A stretch of DNA of 64,000 nt from Platanthera guangdongensis (taxonomy: Eukaryota > Streptophyta > Magnoliopsida > Asparagales > Orchidaceae), in the NCBI GenBank assembly GCA_039583875.1, contig CM077147.1, positions 156,387,846 through 156,451,845 of the forward strand, given 5' to 3'. A program made the translations under genes and the position numbers. The notes under the pieces are model-generated. The model did no database searches and had not been told where the DNA came from. It saw only the letters and a program-made list of their open reading frames with translations. This document shows positions 1 to 9,188 of the stretch, in pieces. The stretch's first letter is position 1; the number at the start of each line of letters is the position of its first letter.

Positions 1-687
1 CTGTTACAGCTTTTGCTGTAAACTGAAAGGTGCAATGATAGAAAATTGTAAATCAGATAAAAATCTACCTAATCACAGCCACACATCAAGAAACAAAAAG
101 AAAAAGATAAGCAACCAGACAACACAAGAAATTTTTAGTGGTTCCCCCTCAACTTGGGTACATCCACTCTTCTACCACCCTTGGTAGGAATCCACTCAGA
201 TTTTTGATCAGGTGCCTGACACCAATGAGTTTTGATCAGGTCCCCAAAAACAAACTCAAGTCTTTTGGTAAGGAGACTTGCAACCAGGAATCACTTTTGA
301 AGGGAGATGACAACCCTTTGTACAGGAGGGGGTGAGAGAGTGATTTTGTCTTCTCTGTCAACAATCAGAGAGAAGACTTATGTGGAATGATGTTAGCAAA
401 AGCTCCCCCTGAGATGTAGAATGATTCAGGAAAGATCTGGAGCTTTGTTGTAGGGTGATAGGTCTTCAATCAGTGTTCTTGACAAGCAATGATGCAGGAT
501 CTTATTGACTGATTTGATATCTGTTGTCCTTGGAGAAATCCTGGAGAGAATGTTGAAGAAGAAGACTCTTGATATATTATAGTTGTTCTTCTTCTTCTGA
601 TTATCACTGCCTATCACTGTAAGTTTCAGAATGAGTTTTTGTGTGAAGTTTTTCTGGTGCTGTATGTGAAATCTTGCAGTCAGTCTA
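1..687 (-). mobile_element. Sirevirus-like LTR, left piece (LTR-S), split by Copia-1
   Basis: This piece resembles the LTR of Copia-2: the stretch at about 140-190 (gtggttcccc, then tacatccactcttctacc) and the gctccccctgag motif near 404 recur at 4141-4190 and 4441. With 19059-20247 it makes one LTR read on the minus strand: the two pieces meet across the GTCTA target duplication of Copia-1, and the joined LTR starts TGTTGGATCC at 20247. Its 3' end lies just left of the window. The rest of the element is either off-window to the left or lost, which would make it a solo LTR. No protein is encoded here; the small open frames are chance. Confidence 0.75.
683..687. repeat. Target site duplication GTCTA, left copy (Copia-1)
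   Basis: GTCTA precedes TGTTGAATTC and recurs at 19054-19058 after the right LTR. The exact 5-bp match fixes both ends of Copia-1. Confidence 0.93.
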
Positions 688-734
688 TGTTGAATTCTGT
701 GAAGTGAAAGTGGGTGAATGGAAGGCTTGGGAAA

Positions 735-1735
735 CCTATCCGCGCGGACTACGCGGACAGGGTTGGCGGACTGCTAGGTCGTCAGGGATGTTGCAGGCGG
801 TTTGCTCTGTGGCGTCCTGGGCGGTCTGTTCGCGCGGACTACGCGGACAGCAGTGGCGGTCTGACAGGCCAGTGTATGCTCAGCAGGCGGTTGACTCCCA
901 AGAAGTAACCGGGCGGATAGAAATGCTATCCGCGGAGTCCGGTATGAAGTGGACTGAAGAACTGGTGCTCGGCAGACCGGTTTGGCAGTTGCCTTGGTCT
1001 TGCTCTGGTGCAGCGGGAAGCCGCGGAGACCGCCGGTCAGCGCGGACAGAAACTGGAGGTCGCCCGGTATGGCGGGCTAGATCCAGTGTCCGCCAGTAAG
1101 TGCGGACTGGCCCTTGTGGCCAGTGGACTGGACTTGGTGTGATCTGAACCAAGTCCAGGATGGCTCAGTCCGGGGAGATCGCGCAGTGGAGCACGGGCTG
1201 GTTTCTCAGTCCGCCAAGCATAGTAGAAGTGCTGTGGCCTTGTTTGCTAGCTTGGGGAAATGCGGACTGGAGAATTGCTTGTGCAGGAGCGTGCGGACTG
1301 GAGCCAGAGTCCGCTGAGTCCGGTACAGCCTTGTGATGAGGTTATGGACTCAGGGATGCGGACTGGAGGTCTGCAGTGCATGCGAACTGGAGTCTGCTGT
1401 TAGCAGACTGGATTGGCGTGTCCGCTAAGTCCGGAGGTGCCTTGGAGATGAGGTAATGGACTTGGGATATACGGATGGAAGCCGGGTGTCCGCTGAGTCC
1501 GGCAGGTGCCTTGATGGCGAAGCTGCGGGCTCGGGGTTTGCGGGCTGATGCCTTGTCCGCAGACTAGCGGACACGGCTATTGCGGAGTCCGGTTGTGGTG
1601 GTCCTGGCTTGGCCTCTGGCGGCAAGGCGGGCTGGATATTGGAGTCCGGCCTTGGAGAAGCTGGGGCGGACTGGCTATCTGCACAGGAGCGGCGAACTGG
1701 AATGTGTGTCCGCGGGCTGGCAGACACACTAGTTC
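735..1735 (+). repeat. GTCCGC/GCGGAC palindrome array in U3 of Copia-1 5' LTR
   Basis: Dozens of gcggac and gtccgc words, some joined as tccgcgcggact, occur over about 1 kb ending some 60 bp upstream of the TATA box. The matching array in the 3' LTR is at about 17200-18195. Position suggests promoter/enhancer sites or a methylation-dense zone; function is inference. Confidence 0.8.
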
Positions 1736-1797
1736 TTGCTGCGGGATGTGGCGGTGATCCTATCGGCTAGGGCGGTGACCATACTCATCGTCGTGCC

Positions 1798-1805
1798 TAT
1801 AAATA
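1798..1805 (+). promoter_or_regulatory. TATA box TATAAATA, Copia-1 5' LTR
   Basis: TATAAATA sits in cctataaatagg after the palindrome array and about 600 bp before the poly(A) signal, as expected of a U3/R boundary. The identical site in the 3' LTR is 18263-18270. Confidence 0.8.
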
Positions 1806-2411
1806 GGACCCAAGTCACATCAGGAGTAACGGAACCTAACCGAAGTAAGTGAACAGTAATTGAGCTCGCGTAGGTTGCTGCGGTCTGGACTTTGGTGTCC
1901 GCGCGGATAGAGAGTTGACCCGGTTGTGCTGTGCAGGTTGTGCGGATAGCGCTGGAAAGCCAGGACTTGGCTCTGATTGCGGTCAGGGACAGTGCGGACT
2001 CTGCGGTTAAGCAACAGGCGGTAAACAGCAGGTCGCGGATAGCGACCAGGCGGTCTTCTCTTTGGCAACTTGGTTCGGGGTTCAGGAAGTCGCCTGCTTC
2101 AGGCGGACTGTTCCATTCGGTGACGCAGCTTGTGCGGTCTGGCGGCTAGGCGACCTCGCGGTCAGGCGGCCTGCAGATCGGCGGTGAAGAGCTAGCATTG
2201 GAGGGGTGAGTCCGCGCGGCTTGGGTGCGGTCTGGCGACCTGGCGGACTGAGCGGACTCCACAGCAGTAGGTCGGCGGCTTGTTGACTGAGTCCGCGCGG
2301 CTTGTTTTTTGTTCTTGTCTTTGTAACTGTCTCTGCTCTCCCGGTGTTTGGTTTTGGTGAAACATGTCTCGCCATGTATGTCTCGCCTTGTAAAGAAGTC
2401 TGCTCTTGATC

Positions 2412-2417
2412 AATAAA
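2412..2417 (+). terminator. Poly(A) signal AATAAA, Copia-1 5' LTR
   Basis: AATAAA in tgatcaataaagaagc lies about 610 bp after the TATA box; the second copy at 18877-18882 in the 3' LTR would be the one used. Confidence 0.6.
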
Positions 2418-2588
2418 GAAGCTTGTGCTGCATGTGTTGCTGGTTGTTACTGCTTTGTTGAGATAACCCCTGCTAACTCCACGATCCGGGAAAACTTTCA
2501 ACATTATAAGTGGGCGTATCTTCCTTCGGTTTGTTGAGTGTTCAACAGGGTATCCAAGGGGGCGTCTGCGGTTTGTGGAATTTTAACA

Positions 2589-2601
2589 TGGTATCAGAGC
2601 G
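2589..2601 (+). promoter_or_regulatory. Primer-binding site, initiator tRNA-Met, Copia-1
   Basis: TGGTATCAGAGCG directly follows the LTR end. It is the standard plant site complementary to the 3' end of initiator methionine tRNA. Confidence 0.93.
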
Positions 2602-2673
2602 AGGTTGTTGGAGTGGTCAAGCAGTGCTCAATGGAAGTAGTTGCTCTTCTGTAGAGGAAACCAGTGGTAGAAC

Positions 2674-3165
2674 CATGGCAGTGGAGGATGCAAGTTGTCT
2701 TGGAATTGATCTTCTTACAGAGACGAACTGTGAACGGTGGAAGTCCTGTATGAAGAGCTTTCTTCTTGGCGAGGACCTTTGGGAGGTTGTATGCGGAGCA
2801 GGAAGACAAGAGGATACTGCTGGCAATGCTGAGGCGATGAGAGCTTGGAAGGAGGCAAATGCGAAAGCGGAGTCTATTCTCAAGCAGGTGATCTCATCGG
2901 AGCTCTTGGACCACATCAGTGGATGTCGGTCAGCTGCGGAGGTTTGGACTTCCCTTGATGGGTTGTTCAGGAAGGAGGTGAAGGTTGCTGCTGAAGTTGG
3001 TCCCTCTACTTCGTATTAGGAAGAAAGGAGTGCTTCTCCTAAGCGTGATAGGAAGAGGAAGGAAGGACCAAGGTGCTATAAATGCAAGCAGCAAGGTTAT
3101 CTTCGGAAGGAGTGCAAGGTTGTCTTGCTCTCGGGGAACGTAGCTCAGGTAGGGAGGAAGGAGAA
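2674..3165 (+). pseudogene. Copia-1 gag remnant
   Basis: From ATG at 2674 the frame reads as the N-terminal part of a plant copia Gag (LLTETNCERWKSCM, then AEVWTSLDGLF), which would form the particle around the RNA. It stops at 3017-3019. About 55 bp further, in the same general region, a zinc knuckle is readable as CYKCKQQGYLRKEC near 3074-3115. The expected CX2CX4HX4C has Tyr in place of His, so zinc and RNA binding should be lost. The distance from the N-terminal fold to the knuckle is much shorter than normal, so a piece of gag is deleted, and no protease DSG/DTG motif follows. Confidence 0.8.
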
Positions 3166-3911
3166 GAACGTAGTTGGGACTTCAACTAGTTCTGGAGTTG
3201 ATCGGAGGAATGCCAGTGATAGTGCAGCTATCTGGCATGAAAGACTGGGGCATGTAGGGATGGACAAGCTGAAAGCAATGACGGAAAGAAGACTCGTAAG
3301 AGGCTTGCCTAGATTGTCATCCTATGGCGATGGTCGGGGGTGTGCGAAATGTCAGGAAAGTGGAGCCTATCGCTTCATGGTTGACAAAGCACAATCCAGA
3401 TGTAATGCACCATTGGCGGTTGTCCATTGTGCTCTGGTGGGACCGACCGTCACGGCCAGTCTTGGAGGCAGCAGGTTCATGCTGATATTGGTTGATGACT
3501 ATTCTAGGTGTACTTGGGTATACTTTATGAAGAAGAAGTTCAACATGGTACGCTTGTTTGTGGAGTTCAAGAAGCTTGTGGAAGGCCAGCTTGGCCGGAG
3601 GATCAAGGTGTTGAGGACAAGTGTCGGTGGTGAGTTTGGCTTAGCCGAGTTCTCACGCTTTTGCAGGAAGCAAGGGATCCGGATGGAGCTTTCTTGTGGA
3701 CATACTTCACAGCAGGGTAGTATTGCAGCTCTGATGATCCGTTGGTTAACGGAGACCTGCAAGTGTTGGCTTCAGAGTAAAGGAGTTCCGAAGGCTCTTT
3801 GGGCGGAAGGAATTGCCTGTGCTGCTCATGTCATCAACCGGATGCCTCTTAGTCCGATCATAGTGAAGACTCCTTATGAGCTGATGTTCGGAGTGAAGCC
3901 CTCAGTGAAGC
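3125..3911 (+). pseudogene. Copia-1 pre-integrase and integrase core, first part
   Basis: The pre-integrase motif IWHERLGHVGMDKL is readable near 3230, then the zinc part (CAKCQESG) and the core (LVDDYSRCTWVYF). The three acidic residues that carry out strand transfer all appear replaced: the HxDLxGP site reads HCALVGP, the RSDxGGEF site reads RTSVGGEF, and the QQNGxxERxN site reads QQGSIAALMI. The fold around them is otherwise recognisable. Copia-2 breaks the frame after codon position 3911, and it resumes at 16142. This protein should be unable to integrate DNA. Confidence 0.85.
3907..3911. repeat. Target site duplication GAAGC, left copy (Copia-2)
   Basis: GAAGC lies directly before tgaaaggggaaac and again at 16142-16146 after the other LTR, bounding Copia-2 and proving insertion into Copia-1 integrase. 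Confidence 0.92.
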
Positions 3912-3932
3912 TGAAAGGGGAAACTAGATCTG

Positions 3933-3969
3933 ATATACTCTAAAGGGGGGGGGGGTGAATAGAGTATAT
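3933..3969 (-). other. Hairpin with homopolymer loop near the LTR 3' end
   Basis: ATATACTCT (3933-3941) pairs perfectly with AGAGTATAT (3961-3969) around a run of eleven G on the plus strand (C in the element RNA). The copy in the 5' LTR is 14580-14615. Similar hairpins with different stems occur in the LTRs of Copia-3 and Copia-5. Confidence 0.7.
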
Positions 3970-4991
3970 GGTGCTTTTTAAAACACAAAGAAAACTTTTG
4001 CAAAGATTTACAACAATTGTTGTAATGAGTGTAAGCAGGGAAGCATAAATAAAACTAAGCTATGCAGAAATTAAGCACAAGAAAATCTAGGCCAGAAACA
4101 AAAAGAAAACATGCAGAACCAGATGACACAAGGAAATATAGTGGTTCCCCAACTTGGGTACATCCACTCTTCTACCACCCTAGGTAGGAATCCACTGCAG
4201 GATGAGTTGATCAGGTGTCCTGGGCACCAATGAGCTTTTGATAAGGTGCTCAAAAACCAAATCAGATTTTTTGATCAGGTGTCTTGCCACCAATGAGCTT
4301 TTGACAAGGTGCTCAAAAACCAGATTCAAACTTTTGAAGGGAGTTTGAAAAACCCTTTACAGAATGGGGGTGAGAGAGTGATGGCAGTCTTCTCTTTCTC
4401 AAGCAACTGAGAAGACTATGTGGATTCAGTGATGTTGTCAAAGCTCCCCCTGAGTCTTGAAATCTTCAGGAAGATGAGCTTTGCTGAGGGTGATAGGCCT
4501 TCAAAGATAGATCTCCAGCAAGAGATGATTTCAGCAAGCTGAAATGTTGAGTGTCTGGAGTCTTGAGATGATGTTGGCCTTGAACACTTGAGAGCTGAAG
4601 AGATCTGAAGAATGTTTGAAAGCTTGATCTCTTCTTGATGAGTGTTCTTCAGAATTCTTGTTGACAGAAGATTGAGAGAGTCTCTGTGTATTGTGAGTTG
4701 TGTCCTCTACTTGTGTCAATCTCTATATTTCTTCTGTATTTCATTCAAAAACATTCTGTCTTTTATTCTCTGAGTCTGAATAGGATAATACTCTGTCAAA
4801 GATAGCCGTTGGTCTGAATTAATTACAGCCTTAATTGCATAATATGTTCTGAAGGAAAGTCCACTGATTTGTTCCTTGAAAAATCTCTTGAAACTTGCTC
4901 CAGAAGTAAATGAAAATGGCTGGCAGATCTTCTGAATTAAATGCAGAATAACTTCTATCTGATTTGAATTTGAATTCTGAAAGATAACTGA

Positions 4992-5330
4992 AATCGTCGA
5001 ACTGAGCTCTGCTATCGTCGAGCTGAGCTCAGCGAATTGGAAAAAGCAAGCAGCAAAGAGATCGTCGATCTGAGCTCAAAGATCGTCAAACTGAGCTCAG
5101 AGATAAGGATCCAGTGCAGAGCCAAAATCGTCGACCTGAGCTCAGCGATCGTCGAATGGAGTTCGACGATATTGAGAAGTTGAGCTCAGCGATCGTCGAC
5201 CAGAGCTCGACGATATTATGAGGTTGAGCTCAGCGATCGTCGAATGGAGCTCGATGATCTGCAGAAGTTGAGCTAGACGATCGTCGACCGGAGTTCGACG
5301 AAACGTCGTGCTGAGCTCGACGATTTGGAC
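4992..5330 (-). repeat. CGTCGA/TCGACG palindrome array, Copia-2 3' LTR
   Basis: About a dozen half-sites alternate as atcgtcga and tcgacgat with short spacers such as cctgagctcag. The 5' LTR copy is 15650-15972. Sirevirus LTRs are known to carry palindromic motifs in their regulatory region. Confidence 0.85.
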
Positions 5331-5493
5331 TTGGTCTCCAGAAAAATTTGGGTCTTCAGGGCAGCTTCCAAACCTAGACTCCTGATCCCTTAGACTCAAT
5401 TCTAATTGACCTATAATCTATACAGAAGGTCAAAACATAAATTCCTAGAGACATAGTGATCCTGACCCAAATTAGTAATAGGGTGTTCCAACA

Positions 5494-5508
5494 ATCTCCC
5501 CCTATTTG
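5494..5508 (-). promoter_or_regulatory. Polypurine tract, Copia-2
   Basis: On the minus strand AAATAGGGGGAGAT directly precedes the 3' LTR start TGTTGG. It would prime plus-strand DNA synthesis. The next 160 bases up to the third ORF hold nothing else that I recognise. Confidence 0.85.
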
Positions 5509-5672
5509 GGTTAGGAAAACTATTTACAGACATAGGAAAAACAAACAACATCATACAGTCACAGAAACATAAAAACAATAGCAGCTATACATCACAGAAC
5601 CATCACAGAGATATATAAAAGCATGATATCCAGAAGGCAGTCAGAGAAACCAAGAATTATCACCTTACAGAG

Positions 5673-8600
5673 TTATTCCTTTTCTTTGCCTTTTACCATT
5701 TTAATTTCTCTGTTAGGATCTAAAGCTTGTTGTTTGGATCTGGTATCATCAGCTGCTCCCAGATATGGTTGTTTAGAAGTCCTTGGAACCACTGCAGCAG
5801 GATGCAACTCCATGTACCTGTCTGCATCAAAAAATTTGCTTGAAGCATATCTCTCTAATTCCTTCTGCCTTTGCTCTGACATGGTAGAGATATTGGAAGT
5901 GTCTATGCCTTTCTCTTTGGCTTTCTTGATTTGATCTAAAGCAGCCAGCTCTTTCATTCTAGCAGTCCAAGCCATAGGATTCTTCTCAGGGTCCTCAAAT
6001 GGAACAGGTGGCTCATACCTGTTGGAAGAAGTATCTTGAGGAGTCCTGGCAGTCACAGTATCTTTGAGCTTATAGGGGAAAGGACCAGAAGATGTATCAG
6101 AAGAGACATGTCCTCCCCTAGAGTAAGGGTGCTGCCTGGAATGCCCTTTAGAGTAAACCTGAGTCTCTCTTTGGTTTCCCCTATATCCTCCCCTTCTAGA
6201 GTAAGACCCCCTAGACTGGCTTTCCCTTTGATATGTTCTTGCATGAGGTTGGTAGGGAGCCTGGCTTCTAGCAGGGCCTGAACTTGCAGAGCTGCCACCT
6301 GCACCTGCATCAGGTGGAGGTGGTGGAGGAGGATGAGGGTGCTTGAACTGAGTGGAATCTTTTTCATACTTCCTCTTCTTTTTCATAGCCTTTAACTGGT
6401 TCTTAGAGAATTGCATCCAATGCTCAGAGATTGGGCAATTGTGCAGAATATAGTAAGGGACATCATTGTCATCTCTAACTTTGGCAGGAGGAACTCTCTT
6501 CAAGGCCTTACTTCTTGCCTTTCTTTTCTTTGCAATTGTGGCAGATGAGTCATCAGAAGCAGTGTTATAATCCTCATATTTAGAACTTTGTGCATCATAT
6601 AAGGCATCAATCTTCTTCATCAGATCTTCTTTCAGTTTAACAGCAGCTGATGGGGCAACAGATACAGAAGCAGGAGGAGCAACAGAAGCAGCAGATGTAA
6701 CAGCAGATACTGGAGCAGCAGTAGAGGCAACAGTGATGATTTCAGGAATGTTGGCAGCAGCAGGTTCAGAATCAACAACACCTACAGCAGGCTCAAAAAC
6801 AACAGCCTCTGTCATCAAAATATCCTGGGATGAGGGTTCAACAGAAACAATTACTTCAGCAGCAGAGATACTTTCAGAGGCAGATACAGCCTTGTCTTCA
6901 GCAGCAACAGCAGAAACATCATCAGAAGCAGCAGTCACTGACAGAATAAAATCAGAAATGATTCTGGGGTCACAGCAAGAGAAGGGCACTAGAGCCTTGG
7001 ACAGATCTTCTGAGGGCTGGGCAGCAAGAACCTCTGGGGGCTGGACAGCATATGGCTCTGGGAGGCAGCTGTAGAATGCAGGATCAAAAGCAGATAGCAA
7101 AGACCTTAGGTCTATTGCTAGTACTGGTGTAGCAGCAGCAGCAGAAGCAGACACAGAACCAGCAGCAGTAGCAGTAGCAGAAACAGCAGGAGGAGCAGCA
7201 GCAGCAACAGCAGCATGAAGGCTGGCTTCATAGGGCATCTCCCCCTGCCTGGATGCAGATACCTGTGCATCAAGGCACACTGCTGGGGGTGCTGCTAGAG
7301 GAGTAAGGAAAGAGGAAAGCCTGGCAGAGAGAGCTGCCACTGATTGTTGTAGAGGAGCTAAAGAGGCCTCCATGAGAAGAGAGAGCCTAGGTGCAAGGAG
7401 CTCATACAACTGATCAGCAAGGGCTGGGAGATCTACATGCTCAATGAGAGGAGCAGAGGTAGAGGGTACAGGGAGGGCTGATGGAGCTGGAGGAGGAGGG
7501 CTGAAGGGTGGAATGAATGGTTCAGGAGAGGGGATGGTGGAGATGGAGGATAATGGGATGGATATGGATGGAGTGAATGTGGGTTGGGCAATAATATGGT
7601 GGAGAAGGTCTTGGAAAGAGGTGGAAGAGGATGGTAAATTTGGAGGAGAGGAGGGGGAATCATCCATGTAGGATTCATCCAGGAGAGTGAAGGATGGAAG
7701 GGATGGGGATGAAGTGACATCTGGTGGGGGATAGGAGAAAAGGGGGTGGAAGTGGTCTGCTGGTGGAGAGGAAATTGTTGGAGATGGAATAGAGGTTGGA
7801 GATGGGCTTGAGATTATAATGGGGGAGGTAGCTGGAGTGGTGGATGGAATTGGTAGGGTTGGGCTTGGAGGAGGAGAAGCAGCAGCACTAGCAGCAGGCA
7901 GGTCTTCTGCAGGGGCAGAGACCTAGGGTGGAGTGACTCTTAGAGTCCTGGTGCCTGAAGGGGCAGATGGAGAGGGCCTGCTGGGCTTGATGATTTGCCT
8001 GTCCCATTTCCCAAAAAGGGCACAGGTGAGTCTCTTGGAGGCATTGAGGTGCACTCCAGAGGAGACTAGCAGAGAAGGGCACTTGGCCTGGAGGAAGACT
8101 CCCAGTATTCTTCCAAAGTTCACAAATGTTTTGTTTATCTTTTTCTTCAGCAGATCAAAAAATACTTCTCCCCAGTTCAAGCTTTTTCTGTCCACCAGAG
8201 CTCCCATGAGGCAGAGCTGATATCTGGAGATGGTGTCATGAGCAGAATGTTTGGCCAAGAGAACCTTGCCTACTACATCAGCCAGAAACCTGTATTCCAC
8301 TGACAGGTTCCTCTTAAACAACTTGCTAGGGTTCCCCTCAGGATGACCCATCCTGGCAAGTATATCTGAGAATTCTTCTCCAGAAAGGTCAGCAGAGTCT
8401 TCACCATTCCTTAAACCAAAAACCTCTGTCAATACTGTTGGGGTCAGAGGTACCTGGGTGCCACCAATAGAACCAACTATGGTATTGTTGTCAAGGTTGT
8501 GGGCAGTGTATACCCATTCTTTGATTTCATCAGATGCAAGTTTGATTCTGGTTGTCATAAGGGCAGATAAGTGCTGATCTTTGAACAAACTGAGAATGTC

Positions 8601-8696
8601 CTGGAAGACTTGATCGGTTGTGTTGAAGGAGTCGAGATCGATGTCAAAGCCGGCATCAAATTTCATTGCAGCGAGTACAGCAACTGAAACGGCCAT
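5673..8696 (-). pseudogene. Copia-2 third ORF (env-like), one in-frame TAG
   Basis: From ATG at 8696 (or the in-frame ATG at 8666, which matches the start of the Copia-3 homologue) the frame stays open to 5673 except for one TAG at 7923-7925; I checked every codon between 7668 and 7922. That gives about 1,008 codons. Order: an acidic start (FDIDLDSF), a folded-looking region of about 250 residues, a Pro/Ser/Ala-rich low-complexity middle with many AAA runs, a basic segment (KKRKARSKALKR), an Arg/Gly/Tyr/Ser stretch and a charged helical end. It occupies the position of the Sirevirus env-like gene, but I see no clear signal peptide or membrane anchor, so envelope function is doubtful. The TAG could be a C-to-T change or a readthrough codon. 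Confidence 0.8.
7923..7925 (-). other. In-frame amber codon inside the Copia-2 third ORF
   Basis: CTA on the plus strand reads TAG on the element strand, in CCC TAG GTC. It is the only stop across the ORF. CAG to TAG by deamination is the simplest cause. Confidence 0.85.
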
Positions 8697-8807
8697 GGTA
8701 CCTGCAAAAATCAACAGACAAAACGACCAAGTGTAGAACTGTTTGGAGGGAAGAAAATTCTTGCAGAGAAATTGAAAGCGCAAGAGAGAACGACGGCGAA
8801 AAAAGAG

Positions 8808-8815
8808 TTTTATAT
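8808..8815 (-). promoter_or_regulatory. TATA-like box upstream of the Copia-2 third ORF
   Basis: On the minus strand TATAAAAC lies in ccctaatataaaactc, about 112 bp before the ATG at 8696 and directly after the palindrome array at 8820-9110. Proposed as an internal promoter; no transcript evidence is available. Confidence 0.55.
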
Positions 8816-8819
8816 TAGG

Positions 8820-9112
8820 GTTCGACGCAGAAATGGAAAGATCGTTGAACTCAGTTCGACGATCGAGGCTTCTAAAGGAATCTGAAGAGACTCCAAAATC
8901 GTCGATCTCCGTTCGACGATCTGGAAAGGCGTCGAGCTCCGTTCGACGATCGTTCAGGGAACAAAATCGTCGAGCGCCGTTCGACGATCGTTGACCAGAA
9001 GAGATAGTCCATACTATCAAGGGAACGCTGAACTCAGTTCGACGATTCAGGAAATCGTCGAACTCCGTTCGACGATCTTTGGGAAAATCGTCGAGCGCAG
9101 TTCAGAGATCAG
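8820..9112 (-). repeat. Internal CGTCGA/TCGACG palindrome array between pol and third ORF
   Basis: Repeats such as cgtcgaactccgttcgacga fill the gap between the pol stop (9189) and the TATA-like box. The core is the same as in this element's LTR. One unit at 9101-9110 has decayed to ttcagagatc. Confidence 0.85.
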
Positions 9113-9188
9113 AGAAATTTTAGATACTAAGGAAAATCAGAAATTTTGCCTAGTCTTGGTCAATTTTTAGCTTTCAAAATCTTGAGTA

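Larger units (their letters stand above)
688..2588 (+). repeat. Copia-1 5' LTR, 1,901 bp
   Basis: U3 is packed with gcggac/gtccgc half-sites, often paired as palindromes, from about 738 to 1730. A TATA box follows at 1798-1805 and AATAAA at 2412-2417, so R runs roughly from 1830 to 2440. Several long open frames here come from the GC-rich, stop-poor repeat and are not genes. Confidence 0.93.
3912..5493 (-). repeat. Copia-2 3' LTR, 1,582 bp
   Basis: On the minus strand it begins TGTTGGAACACC at 5493 and ends CCCCTTTCA at 3912. A hairpin with a G/C homopolymer loop lies at 3933-3969. The CGTCGA palindrome array is at about 4992-5330, in U3. Confidence 0.93.

Noticed and set aside
674..2504. 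Many open frames of 60-140 codons on both strands in the Copia-1 LTR (and again at 17179-18969).
   Set aside because: They follow the GC-rich, stop-poor palindrome array, occur in overlapping frames and lack any known domain.
5673..8696. A true retroviral envelope glycoprotein.
   Set aside because: No signal peptide, membrane anchor or cysteine pattern is visible; env-like refers only to position after pol.
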